This document shows positions 23,355-34,494 of a stretch of 64,000 bases of DNA, piece by piece. Position numbers and translations under genes: made by a program. Origin of the DNA: Reticulitermes lucifugus (lineage: Eukaryota > Arthropoda > Insecta > Blattodea > Rhinotermitidae). How positions within the stretch are numbered: the stretch's first letter is position 1; each line of letters opens with the position of its first letter. Location of the stretch: assembly GCA_026260175.1 (NCBI GenBank), contig JAKCWW010000459.1:47191-111190 (forward strand), given 5' to 3'. The notes beneath the pieces are model-generated. The model was not told where the DNA came from, ran no database searches, and saw nothing but the letters and a program-made list of their open reading frames with translations.

Positions 23355-24109
23355 CTTCTCTGTGGATCTCAGAATAAGTTGATATAAATTCCTCTTCAGA
23401 CTTAAATAAATGGCTTTTGTAATCCAGACAGAGTGTGTTCATTAGGCGGGAGCACCTGAATCTTTAAACACACCTGAGGATATTCTCAGTGCTTAGAAGA
23501 CAAAGGAATTTGGTTTCTGTCACCTGCACGAAAATGTTCAAATATAAGCTCCTCTCAGCCTCTAGGATTCTTGTGATTATTGGAAAAATATACATTGCAT
23601 ATGGTTCTTTATAGTGTTGGATGTTATATGTAAACCTAATGTTAGAGTAAATTTCTTCTACGAAAAATATTTTGAAGTCTCCTATTTCCTATAACGTGAC
23701 TTACAAATTGAAAATAAATTTTATTCTTAATAAGTTTGAGGGCAAAATTAATGCAAATATTTAAATGAATTAGTATAAAATTATGTTTATACGAAATTCC
23801 TTAATTTACTCTTAAATGGAAAGTATATAGAAATAAAATTAGTGATAAATAACTCTATACGCGACTTATACACGACTTAACTGAGCTACTACTAAAGCTT
23901 TTACTCTGAGAATAATTTCTAGTCATCGAAAGTCGGTGTTTGCATTATATCTGACAGAAAGAAAACAAGACTGTCACGTAAACTATACAAGTCAGTTAAA
24001 GTAATTTGAGTCGAATGCAATTCTTTATTCAAGTCTCAAGTTTAGCCTACCACCCCTCCCCCCCACCCCAAAGCGAATAACCTTGTTTTGCAACCGTGTG
24101 CACTACAAG

Positions 24110-24259
24110 ATGGATGCCAATCACGTACGTTTTTCTAAGAATTCCCGTGTTTATCTGCCGGCGCCGTATCTCAAGTTCTTAGCTCCTCAGTCTGTCGCCG
24201 AAAACTGCGTCCGTGCTAGCTACACATTGCATACACATAACACCTTCCTTTTAAAATGA
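24110..24259 (+). CDS. Small 49-codon open frame in a GC-richer island
   Basis: Not recognised. The frame begins MDANHVRFSKNSRVYLPAPY and continues LKFLAPQSVAENCVRA before becoming threonine/histidine-rich and ending at TGA (24257-24259). It coincides with a local rise in GC (ccggcgccgtatctc, gtctgtcgccgaaaactgcg), and codon third positions there are often G or C, unlike chance frames nearby. No splice signals or start context decide it. It may be part of an exon, an old transposon piece or chance. Confidence 0.15.
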   Translation: MDANHVRFSKNSRVYLPAPYLKFLAPQSVAENCVRASYTLHTHNTFLLK

Positions 24260-25009
24260 GTTACCGATTGAAACCTAGTGCTTTATTTCCCGGTACTGTG
24301 TTGCAGACACAGTTGTGCATAGAATGTTTTTATTGTCCCTCCATTAGAAACGGATTTTTATGAAATACTACCCACTTGTTGTCCTTTCATGTTGTGTTCT
24401 AATGGATGATGGCATAGCGTAGATTATTATTTGTCATAAGGCAGAAAATTCCAGCGTCGTGTAAACCGCATATCTTAAAACGTCTTAGTTATATTTACAC
24501 TTAAACCTCGGTACTGAAGCTTAAAACCCTATTCAGGTTCAATAAAATTTATACTGTCCCGTAGTACCACAAGGCTCAACAGACAGGTTTTAAACTTTGG
24601 TGTTATTTACTGTCCAATGCAGGGCACCATTCCGTCCAACAACTTAAAGATGTAATAATCATGCACAAGACACACATTCTACTGTATAATTCGAATGCGG
24701 CTGAATTACTGATTAAAATATTTATTTTAATTTGCTATTTTCACATACATATGCCTAAAGAACTAACGGAGAGGTTTGTTGCGGAGCCAGATATTTCAAT
24801 AATTTGAAGATGAGACATTCCATTTGGTGTTAACAATCACAAGAGTATGTATCAAATCAGTAACACACAACCAGTTTTTAACAATTTAGAAATTTCAAGA
24901 CATATGGTACGGATGTAGAGGGCATAGTTTGACGAAATAAGCTGTTGTTTGCCCCGAAACAGTTGTACATATCAATTAACGACCTTGGTTTTAGACTTCT
25001 GCCGCGATG

Positions 25010-25205
25010 TTGATAAGATTTGCGCTCTTCTGGCATATTACGCGGCGTCGTGTGGTAATTGTTTACAGAGGTTTCGGTACAACATATCGGTCCCATCTTC
25101 AACGACTCTTGACCCTTGAAGATGGGACAAATGCGTTGTCCCGAAACGTCGGCAAACAATTACCGCACAACGACGCGTATTATCCCAGAAGAGCGTAGAT
25201 CTTAA
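25010..25205. mobile_element. Foldback element with paired ribozyme-like cores
   Basis: Two inverted arms of about 90 bp (25010-25102 and 25116-25205) around a 13-bp centre. Each arm reads outward ttgaagatgggac...cgaaac, then gtaaacaattaccac/gcaaacaattaccgc, then acgacgc, then ccagaagagcg. The right arm has a perfect GGGAC/GTCCC hairpin (25124-25142) before GAAAC (25143-25147). The left arm, on the minus strand, has the same with one mismatch. In both, the first base of the core is T instead of C (TTGAAGA). The same repeat is at 13226-13359. The three overlapping open frames here are artefacts of it. Confidence 0.7.
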
Positions 25206-25656
25206 CGTACATAACGTCACATCCCCAGAAGATTGTAATTTTGAAATCACAATAATATAATTCCTTCTTCTTCATCGTCCAAGTCACGTAACATTATAAA
25301 TTTGTTCACTTAATTCATCGTTTTGAGAGATCCAATTACTTTCCCGTCCGATCGCTTTGTTTTCAAACATATATAACAGCAGATGATAAGGTCACACCTA
25401 TACAAAATAAACTGGTAAATTAGTTTTGATTTCTTGTCTTTGTCTTTCTCTAGGTGTTTGAAGAGTAGACCTACTGACATAAACCTAATTGTTATAGCGG
25501 AATACTGAAAAGCATTTTGAGCTCTTAGCTTCTCACAGCGGAGTTGCTGAAGGTTCAAGTCTTGTAGGATATTACGCAGCTTGAAGAAGTATTTTCAGGA
25601 AAGTTTGTTTAGAGTGATATATCCAAAGCCTCCTATCTACACAACACACCATTTTT
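25206..25656. other. No supported feature
   Basis: cacatccccagaagattgtaa at 25228-25250 resembles the cccagaag end of the neighbouring foldback and may be a further fragment of it. Otherwise unique. Confidence 0.35.
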
Positions 25657-25770
25657 ATTAGGCGCTTTCGCAAAACAATTGCGAAAAGCGATTATTTAGC
25701 TTCGTTATATCTTCCGTCAATCTGTTAGTCCATCTTTCTGTCCTCCCATCCACATAGAAATACATGGCTT
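25657..25770 (+). repeat. CCGTCC-associated dispersed repeat, third locus
   Basis: Colinear with 15580-15660: ttaggcgctttcgcaaaac, ttgcgaaaagcgattattt, then ttccgtcaatctgttagtcc and ctttctgtcctcccatcc in place of the CCGTCC run. The first part also folds (gctttcgcaa / ttgcgaaaagc). Confidence 0.5.
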
Positions 25771-25997
25771 CCACTGAATGGCTTTTCGTGACATTTTATA
25801 TTGGGAATTCTTACTAAAATCTGTTGACCGCATTCAGTTTTGGTCTAAATAGCATGACAATGACGGACATTTCTATGAATATCTTCTTACTTTTGTGATT
25901 TCTCGCCGTTTACGAGATGAGTATAAGAAATACAGTTGACGATCTTAATACAACATGGTGCCATATGAAGGCGAATTTTGTCTGGTAATTAGGGTAA

Positions 25998-26085
25998 AGT
26001 GGATGGAGGAGACTAGCAACGGATACGGTTATCTGGAGGCGAAACACTAAAGAGGCCAGGGCCCAGCGCGGGCTGTCGCGCCATT
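25998..26085 (+). pseudogene. Non-LTR retrotransposon ORF, last codons
   Basis: Reads WRRLATDTVIWRRNTKEAR and AQRGLSRH before a stop, matching the terminal block of insect LINE ORFs (D---WR---KEAKA--GLSRH). It is directly followed by gccattgaagaagaag, nearly the same junction as in the LINE at 9437 (gccaccgaagaagaag). Only about 30 codons remain. The 5' limit is uncertain. Confidence 0.65.
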
Positions 26086-26106
26086 GAAGAAGAAGAAGAA
26101 GAAGAA
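26086..26106 (+). repeat. (GAA)n tail of the LINE remnant
   Basis: Seven GAA units follow the ORF end. The flanks aattagggtaaa (upstream, 25988) and aatttagggcaaaa (downstream, 26113) may be a decayed target duplication. Confidence 0.75.
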
Positions 26107-27221
26107 AATGATCAATTTAGGGCAAAATACAAAATAACATTTCTAATATTTAACATTGAGCCTAACGCTTTAGAGTTGATTACAATTAGTAACATTTCTC
26201 CATACAAACGCCGTGTATTTTGGAGTTGCTTAATAGCCCAGTGAAGTAGTTATGATGTTGTTATGTGACTTTCCTATAAAATTAATTACTTTTTCGTTTA
26301 TGTGATTTTCATAATGCATAATTAAGGAAAACGTAAATGTGTAAACAATACTTAATATTCATTGATTATATCCATTAATATGAAAATATAATAACAGGCC
26401 CTACGATAGAAACAACAATTGATAGCTTATCTGCAGTTGTGAAGCGTACCAAAAAAGTATGATCCTCAGCACATGTGATCGTCTGAGAATATTCTATGAC
26501 GCAAAGATCGAAACTCGCCCCTTTTTAAGTTTTACGTGCTTTTTCTATTCCTTGTATAGGAAAGGTGTTTTTTCCCTATATTCACCATTGTTAAAGTTCG
26601 TTTTGAAGCAGAAGTGTACTTGATCTTTGTAACAAAGCAATGTCCCAGTAACTTTCAAAGTATGTCACTCTGTTACATACGTGCTTCCTAAATTCAAACT
26701 CTAATTACAGCTGCCCGATTTATTACTCTCTGTAATCTAAAGAAGAAAAATGTAAGAAAGGAGTTCAAGATTTAGAGAGGAAAAATAAACTTTTATTTCA
26801 GCTGCATTGGCTTACACCAAAATTTCCTATGCACAATGAAATGTTGGAATACACTAAGAGCCACGTAGATGATAGTGTTCAAAGTAGTTTTATTTTGGAC
26901 ACAGATAGAAACTTCTTGCTGTTTTAGTATGCTCAGCTTATACATGATATCTGTGTCAGAGATACGTTCATAAAAGTTATTTCTATAATAAAATAACTCA
27001 AACATATCTTGCTACTTCACATGAATTTTCTTATAACTGGTTTCAGTTTCATTTGGGCTTTGCTGCAGATGGGCCCCCTTTCCGCAGTCATTTTAGAAAT
27101 ATTCGAGTCCCTCTCCAGAACCACTTTCTACGTGATCTACCATTTAAATGTGATCATAATGGGATTAGTTTTGACATGCATTGCTTAACAGCATGGAATG
27201 TATTTTGTTTAGAAGTACTGC
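26107..27221. other. No supported feature
   Basis: Unique AT-rich sequence. A 70-codon minus-strand frame at 26793-27005 is unrecognised. Confidence 0.35.
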
Positions 27222-27440
27222 GCTAACCATAATCAGCGCTTAGAAGGAGTGGGTGGCCAAATCCAGGTCCCGGCCGCTTTACCCCCGGAAAAGAGACCAG
27301 ATACCCATTGTACGGGAGGCTGGGTGGGACTTGGGGCCTGTCTGGATGAGTCCAGAAATCTCGTCTCCACCGGGTTTCGAAACCCGGACCTTCCACTCCG
27401 TAGCAAGTCTTTGTGACGTCTGCATTATGCGAAATTCTTA
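27222..27440 (-). mobile_element. tRNA-derived SINE, family B
   Basis: Minus-strand copy. The head (right end) has a B box gggtttcgaaacccgg and the upstream ttgctacggagtggaaggtc segment. The body, read on the plus strand, has gtcccggccgctttaccccc, agaccagatacccattgtac and gggaggctgggtggg, shared with 34495 and 37475. The open frames on both strands are SINE translations. Confidence 0.8.
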
Positions 27441-28401
27441 GGTCTAAATATTGAAGTAATAAATTTCGTTTATTTACTCTATTTATATCGGACATGAAGT
27501 AATAAGTTCGTTTTAATTATTTGTCCAATCTTAAGAAAATAAAGTGCCTTTTTGCTTTAATTTAACAACACAAATCTATTATCATACTTAGGCGGAGAGG
27601 ATAGCAATTACAAACGACAATCAGAAGTGTCACCGAATTCCATGCCTTAAAATAATCACAGAACGTGTATTGGTCATTATCTAATTACGGCATTGAACAA
27701 ATGCAGAAGTTATTCAAGTTGAGCAGAACGTGTTTGTCTCCTCTACCAAGAGAACACGTAACTAAACTTTGAAGCTGACAAGCCAGACAGAGCCGCCGCA
27801 AGAGACACAAGTCGGATCGTAACAACGTAACCCTCTCTAAGTACCTTAATCCCATTTAAGCCTGTTTATTCTTGAAATGCGTTTTTGCACAAGTAAGAGC
27901 ATTATGCCGTAAGGCATATCTCGTGATGAAGCAGAAAATCTTCTTATCTCGGCAGTATACCGTAATGAAGTGGGAGAGTGTGTAGTGGATTTGTCTTTAT
28001 AGCATGGTTTGGTAAGTTTAGGGCGAGTGTCACGTGGTTGCTTGCGATATGTCCAAAGCCGTGGAAGCAGCAATCATGTGATAAACTGTAAAGCCACCTC
28101 GCGCCGTTAACAATTACCGCGTCATGTTTGCGAGCAGCAGATGCTTGGTCATGTTTGCAGTGCGCCCTGTGTGTGATTGAAAAGAGGGACACGCAGCATG
28201 CGGGATCATCCTTTTTACGATCTAGTCCCCATGTTCAATATGTTCGCAGAGTGACTCAGAAGAAACTAAGATATTCTTGTAAATTACATCAGTACAAGTC
28301 TCTACAGTCTTTGAGAAAAGGGATTGCAACATTTTAACTTGACTTTACTAATGTAGATTGAATGAGGCGTACAAAAAAACATTATGTGTGAACATAACTG
28401 T
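27441..28401. other. Stretch with unrecognised frames and a small hairpin
   Basis: 27903-27918 is a hairpin (tatgcc gtaa ggcata). 27846-28192 is GC-richer, with two overlapping minus-strand frames of 75 and 82 codons whose translations look partly protein-like (for example NLPNHAIKTNPLHTLPLHYG) but match nothing I know. Confidence 0.3.
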
Positions 28402-28420
28402 GGGTCTGCATAGCAGACCC
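28402..28420. repeat. Perfect 8-bp stem hairpin
   Basis: gggtctgc, loop ata, gcagaccc. Confidence 0.8.
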
Positions 28421-28529
28421 TATAAGATAAGGAAAGGCCAATATTTAAGTAGGCATAATTGCAAACCATTTATTTAAACTAGAGAACGCAAGCTTTTAAT
28501 TTGATGTCAGTCACTAACGGTGCCTCATA

Positions 28530-28552
28530 TAATAATAATAATAATAATAATA
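28530..28552. repeat. (AAT)n microsatellite
   Basis: Seven or so ATA/AAT units. Confidence 0.95.
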
Positions 28553-28901
28553 GAGTTTTAATTTAGGAAATATTAAAGTTCTAGCTTAAAAGCGCAAAGG
28601 CCAATAAAAAATAAGTTAAAATAATCACAACACAAACTACACAAATATAGGCGCTCGTGCGCGCGCGGCCACGGACACACACACACAAACAAACAATATA
28701 ACATAACACTCAACAAAAATGTGGATGTATGACTTAAATTTAATCACAAGTGGGCTGAATATCTAAAACCATAACTGAAACTTTTCTACTAAAATAAAAT
28801 ATGTTTCAAATTAATAATTTGCTTACTAAGTACATCTAAAATATTGCTACGAAATTTGCAGATGTTGCTCGTCCAGCGGCAGGGAAACTTTGTGTGCTAC
28901 A

Positions 28902-28953
28902 GAATAATAATAATAATTATTATTATTATTATTATTGTTATTATTATTATTAT
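28902..28953. repeat. Self-complementary (AAT)n(ATT)n microsatellite
   Basis: Five AAT units run directly into a longer ATT run, so the tract folds into a hairpin. It accounts for the poly-isoleucine frames on both strands. Confidence 0.95.
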
Positions 28954-30549
28954 GTTTTTAGGAAACTCTTTATCTCCGCAACATCTGATTCGAAAGCACT
29001 TCACATTTCTCTTCGTAATTGTAAACAAAGTGGAAATTAAGTTTCTTATGGTTGTGTCTGTGTGTGTATTTATTCTGATATCACAAACACGCTTATGACC
29101 AAAGCACACTAAAGCCCCTGGAATTATTTTGTTTTTAAATATGGTCATGTCGTGGAAGCAATTTTGAAATCGGCTGAATTAAGAGAGGCATAAAGCGTGG
29201 AAAACACCTTCTTGTTCCCTTGTGCCAGACTAAAAAAAGGATCCAATAAAGTAATAGAAAGCAATATCCGAATCACTTGTTTATTCTGTGCATCTGAGAG
29301 GCACGTGGGTCATTCTTAGCAGAACATCTGCAGAAATGAAAGGGCCTGATCCGTTCCCAAAATTATTACTTTTGCATGCATGTAGTATCCACGCCGTAAA
29401 GCGAAAGAATTAAGCTCTAAAGTAGCACGTACATATTCACAATGTCAATTATAGAAACCGAAACACCTTATTCAATAGTTTCTCTATGTGCCAGAAGAAA
29501 TCAGCCAGTAATATAACTCCCTTGTTTATAAGAAATTTGTTACATAAATTAAAGTTTCTGCTATATGTAACTAATTTTCACTCTTGATCTTAGTCCCAAA
29601 TTTTATATTAATTTTATTATGTATACATTACTGTTATTATTACTAAATATTATGATTAACAAATACGTTTTGATTATTAAGTGTGCATGTATAAAAAATA
29701 ACTACAGTTTTTCTAGAGTACTCACGATTTGCTGAGAGTAAGCCATTTGTTACCAATATAATGAATATTTTCCTTCATTTAGGTTAGTTACAAAGCCGTT
29801 TACAAAGTAATTGCACTATGTTGCAGAACGTTCAGCTTCCTCCACACTACGTTCATATCACTCGTCTTACACCACTCCGACTACAAACTCTGTCAGAAAT
29901 ACACATCTGTACTTGGAAAATGAAACTGACCAAATGAAAGGTCCTTCTAAAAGGGAGAACTTTTCCTGTAAAATATACGTTTTTTTCATCTAGTCTATTG
30001 TCATCTTAAAGTTTCTTATTTCGCTCACAGATATAAGGAAGAAGGGTCTTTCTTTGACCTAATACATCATGCCATTTTACTGTTATTCTAAAGTGGCTTT
30101 TTGTTTCCGTGCCTGCACTTTTTTGACGTCATAACGGTTTGTATTGTAACTACCTACGTCGGGGCTTTCAACTCCTAGCCTTTTACTCTTTCTGTTTATG
30201 ATGTTTAACAAAGACCTAACGGATCTTTTATTTATGGTACAACTCAAGAAGTAGTTTCTATTGAATAAGATATATAAACATGAGTATTAGACACGCACAA
30301 CGTGAAGAGAAATATTTTAAATGATCCATAACCGTGCATTGAGCAATTATATATGTTAGATTATATTATAAGCATGTAGGTGGTACACTATGTTTATAAT
30401 ATACCTTCATACACGTATGTGCATTTGTTGGTTTTAGCTACCACAGAAGTACGTTTCTCTATTTTGCGCTTAATTATCACAAAAGAAGTGACAATTTTTT
30501 AGACTATGACGACTTAATTCATAATACAAGACAGCGCATTCAGTATATT
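28954..30549. other. No supported feature
   Basis: Unique AT-rich sequence with chance frames only. Confidence 0.4.
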
Positions 30550-30740
30550 AAATAAGCTGAGGACTGGAGGACTGGGGAACTGTGGATTGATTCACGGTAA
30601 GTGCAAATATTTTTTGTGTGACTTTAAGCCAGGAACTTGTATTATTCAAATTCCTATTCAGGGGGTATGTAATATCGGGAGCTTTTTGCCTGGAATAAAG
30701 CGTCTGGGGCATGAATTGCCCACCTACTGCCGAGATTAAT
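30550..30740 (+). mobile_element. tRNA-derived SINE, family B, opposite orientation
   Basis: The minus strand here reads gtgggcaattcatgccccag, acgctttattccaggc and tacataccccctgaatagg, matching gtgggcaactccacgccccg, ccgctttgcccccggg and tactcattttataggagg at 34550-34625. The B box on the plus strand is tggattgattcacgg. This is the only family B copy in this orientation. Confidence 0.5.
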
Positions 30741-31004
30741 AACATGTGTACTTATAATTTCATTGTATGGTGCTTTATTAAGCAAAAGGAAAATTTTGCT
30801 TGAGCTTCCTGAATTATATCACCCACTTATCAGCAATACGTTAAACATTAGTACCGGAAGTTCACAGGCAACATTCGTCACTTTGGGGACTTCAGCAAGT
30901 CTGCATTCTAGATACTGAATAAAAAGCCAGGAAAATTTTAAAGAGAGAGTTATGTTGAAAATATCCCAAATATTATTCCTCATTGTACTTATATCTGCTG
31001 ATAA

Positions 31005-31200
31005 ATATAGCGGTTAGCATAAGTGTTGTAAGTAAAACCGATGAATTACTGTTCGGTTTCCTGCCGGGGTAAGAATTTTTCTCTCCTCCAAGATTTCACA
31101 CCTCCTCTGAAGAATAACCAGCTTCCTGTTCACTGGTAATGTAGCTGCTCGTGAAGCTGACCATTCTCGTTCAACTAGTGGCGAGTTGAAGAATTACTGG
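31005..31200 (+). mobile_element. Possible SINE, family A, diverged
   Basis: An A-box-like atagcggttagcata and a B-box-like gttcggtttcctgcc are followed by ggggtaagaatttttctctc, matching ggggtaacggatttttatct at 22587. The 3' part is not clearly matched. Confidence 0.4.
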
Positions 31201-31780
31201 AGCCATTATTCCACATCACATGCCTTCATATGATGCCCAGAAACAAACTTACTTTATCTTCTGTATTTTGTCCCTGTCACTTGAAGGCGGAATTTATTCG
31301 ACGAAACTTTGGACCCAAGGATGGGAATGTAAAAGGAGGTTCAGTAAAGGCTCATAATGCGAAGTTGTATAAAATTGAAATCTTGACCCCATTGTTGACA
31401 AAATTAAGGAGTTCGGGTTGAATTAGTTCTGAACCCGGGACCTACCAAATACTAAAATCGCTGCAGAAACTTAAAGTGCTTTACAGCTGCTCTTTACACG
31501 TCATTTCATTTCATTATTCATTGCTGTCCAATCATTCGATGCTGCAGACTCAGAGTGATTTACGGCTTTTTAAAAATCATTTCACATATGTATTAATTTT
31601 CCACTTTTGCTTTTTTTCAGTGTATATTATAGGAAGGAATTTTTCTTTAAAAGAATCGCTTCATACATCTGAAAGTCTAGATAAGTTATTAATAAACGCT
31701 ATTACAATTACAGAAATAAAATATATTTGAAAAAATGCTTCAATTTCTAGCATTCTCTGGTCCTCGGTCTGCTTATTGTT
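31201..31780. other. Unclear; possible SINE head fragment
   Basis: 31425-31450 on the minus strand (gtaggtcccgggttcagaac) looks like a tRNA B-box region. The rest is unrecognised, including frames at 31230 and 31476. Confidence 0.3.
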
Positions 31781-31800
31781 CATGTGTGTGTGTGTGTGTG
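31781..31800. repeat. Short (TG)n microsatellite
   Basis: Nine TG units. Confidence 0.9.
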
Positions 31801-32588
31801 GGGCTAGGATATTGATAGAAAAATCTGCTTAATATTTCTAGCTATCCATAAGAATTCCTTGTCTATGTATCTGTTTTAAATCTAAGATTGACTTTCCGTA
31901 ATTGTTACGTCTGGAAAATGTAAATAATATAAGCAAAGTATGAATTCTAAGAAGGAACACCTCTCGAAAATTATGCCTACAAAATTTAATTTTCAGAAGG
32001 TTTGTTTTGGAATAAGGTAATGAATACAATACGATTCGTGACAAAATCAAATTAGGTTGATGCGTGTTTGGTAACGTTTCTGCCACAGTAATTTCCTCCA
32101 GTATTCAAGCCATTTCTTAAGTTATATTTAAGGCGCGCCTCCATTTCAAATTTTCTGTGTAACTTGTACAATACTTTAACCAGTTCTAATTACAATTAGA
32201 TAAGTGGTGACATTAAGGCATACGCTTCGTTTTTATTCTGTACGTTTCAAAATAAACCGCAAGGCTAATATTGTTTCAGTTCTCCTATCCTTCTTCCGTA
32301 ACAAATGTTGGACACATAACTTTTGCTCTGAATTTATGAATTTTAGCAGTTTTTTATTCACATCGTTTTAAATTAATATACACTTCTCCGATAAGTTACT
32401 CTATAACTTCAGGATTAGATTCCTAACGTTATACAGAGTCAGAAGTGTCATATCAATATAGGTACAATTCCCAATCCTTACAAATCTACGGGACTTTAAC
32501 ATGTGAAGGGATAAGGACAGGTGGGAAAGAAAACACATACACTATAATTTAATGAAAGACATGGCTCTTTGCTTCAAATAACCTTACA
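31801..32588. other. No supported feature
   Basis: Unique AT-rich sequence. Confidence 0.35.
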
Positions 32589-32655
32589 ATGAAAAGGAAG
32601 CAAAAACCCATCAGTCGCAACTTAAATTTTTATCATTTTTTATTGGTTTCTACTT

Positions 32656-32684
32656 GTTTCGGCTTTTGGAAAAGCCATCATCAG
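32656..32684 (-). ncRNA. Hammerhead-like core, left arm
   Basis: Minus strand CTGATGA, one extra U, perfect hairpin GGCTTTTCCAAAAGCC (32661-32676), GAAAC. The UGA, GA and GAAA residues of the hammerhead core are all present. No obvious helix III or I. Confidence 0.35.
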
Positions 32685-33113
32685 GCAATTAGAAATATTC
32701 ATGAAGAAAGGTTATTTAAATACAGCTCATTAACATTATACTTTTTAAGATAGCAAAGATCTCAAATTTAGAAAAATTTGAGTTTTATAAGCCGAAGCTA
32801 AGTAAAAATAAGAATTGTATAATATTATATTAAAGTACAATAAACGTATATTATATTAAAACATTAAAATTGTTTTGCACATGTGGAGAGTGAAAGAGAA
32901 GTTCCCCAAAACACGTAAGCCACATGAGGTACAATCTGTAAACAACAAACTTAATAAGTTCCACTTTTCAGTTATAACCGAATATATAGAAATGAGTATT
33001 GCGGATAATAAGAAGGTCTTAATTTCGATATTTTTTATTTTTATCAGTGCCGAAAAAGTATCATTTTAATATGTTTTATTTAAATTATCTTTCTTCGCTT
33101 TTATATTTAGTTG

Positions 33114-33144
33114 CCTGATGATGGCTTTTCCAAGCGCCGAAACA
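33114..33144 (+). ncRNA. Hammerhead-like core, right arm
   Basis: Plus strand CTGATGA, then tggcttttccaagcgcc, then GAAAC. Helix II is eroded to GGC/GCC compared with the left arm. Confidence 0.3.
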
Positions 33145-33204
33145 CGTAGTAAGCAATAAGACTAATAAAATGTTAAGTTGTGACAGGCGGTTTGTGCTTC
33201 CTGT

Positions 33205-34494
33205 CTGCTGTCTATATATCACAACGGGATGGCATCAATAAAGATACAAGGTTACGGTGTTAAAGCGTATTTACCACAAGTGTTCCGAATGACAGCCTTC
33301 GTCCTGGATGCTGAGTCTGGCCAGTTCTAGCGCTCCGATATCTAGTTTATCCACAAGTTTCTACTTACGTAGAAAAAAAAAGAATAAGGCCCTAAGCGGT
33401 ATTAGAACACATTTCCCAGTGTTCGGCTGATTGATGACCGAATGGACTTCTGTCTATACGGCTACCGTGTTTTCGAAAAAGTTAATTATGGAAAAGAAAA
33501 CAATGGAAATAAATATAGAATGACTAAAAACGTAACTTTTAAAAAAAACAAATATTTTAATTTTACGCGCTTTTGCCTGCAAAATACAAATACAATGGTG
33601 CAAAAAAATAACAAATATTAAAGAACAAAAATATGTTTCCGTTTGCTAATTCAAGGTTTGGAAATATAGTCTGAAACCAAGGGGATATATTTGCTTCTCT
33701 AAACGCCTTTTTTTTTGTGAAAAATATGTAGAATTCCGTGACTAACTTGGTGTCTACTAACTTGTCAAGAAGAACTTACTTTATGAATTTAGTTCTAGGA
33801 TAGTTATTTTAATAAAAGTTTGTTAAGCCGGCTGCCTCCACTTGTAGTTACCTTTTCCATGTTTCATTCTGTTGTCAATACTTGAAATGTAAATACCAGT
33901 ATTATAAGAGCTTAAGTAACACAAGTAACGCTATGATAAAAATAAGTAGAATTATTTTGTTTTATAAGATGACCTTGTCTGCGGTAGAGTAGAAAAATAA
34001 TTGAGGACTTATTATGGCTATCGCGTCACGAACTACATGCCATCATCATCGTGATCACAATCACTATCATCTTCTCAAAATGCCGCCCGTTACTCTGCAG
34101 TAACCACGTGCTCAGTGTTCTTGATATATATATGTGGACTCACATGCCCCCTACACAATGTCGTAACTGGTGATGAATGTCATGTTTCCTCCAACATTTA
34201 TGGCCACATGATGGTGTCAGGGCACACGAATAACTGGACTATTATCTCTTATGTGACAAGCTAGCTAACCCTTTATCCGGCCAGTCTGTCAAGAGAAAAA
34301 GTGACATTCACTAGACTGTGTGTCTCAGTTTTTATGAATTCCCACCCACATTCTAAAGTGTGTTGAGCTTCTGCCTTATCCTTCTGGTGCATCCAACAGC
34401 TGTAGAGAGACAGGGTGGCGTACATTCACGTTTCTTAAGAGTTTAAAGGCCAGTGGCAAAAGTATGTACCACCTAATGAAACATGAAATATAAA
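33205..34494. other. No supported feature
   Basis: AT-rich unique sequence with A-runs near 33370 and 33540. Confidence 0.35.

Larger units (their letters stand above)
32589..33204. mobile_element. 616-bp element with ~130-bp inverted arms carrying ribozyme-like cores
   Basis: The left arm (about 32589-32722) and right arm (about 33074-33204) are imperfect inverted repeats. From outside in they share aggaagcaaaaac/gtttgtgcttcct, gcaactta/taagttg, tactcgtttcgg-type and gcctgatgatggcttttcc segments, and a T-rich inner end (atttaaata). Each arm holds CTGATGA + hairpin + GAAAC, pointing outward. The 350-bp interior has no transposase or RT. A 64-codon plus frame at 32875-33069 is unrecognised. 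The structure could be a foldback DNA element or two inverted termini of a Penelope-like element. Confidence 0.7.

Noticed and set aside
24878-25250. Three overlapping frames of 63-93 codons with shared peptide words on both strands
   Set aside because: The similarity comes from the inverted arms of the foldback at 25010-25205.
27223-27495. Open frames of 90 and 62 codons, Pro/Gly-rich
   Set aside because: SINE family B translation; the same residues recur at 34549 and 37521.
28844-29148. Poly-isoleucine frames on both strands
   Set aside because: Translation of the AAT/ATT microsatellite.
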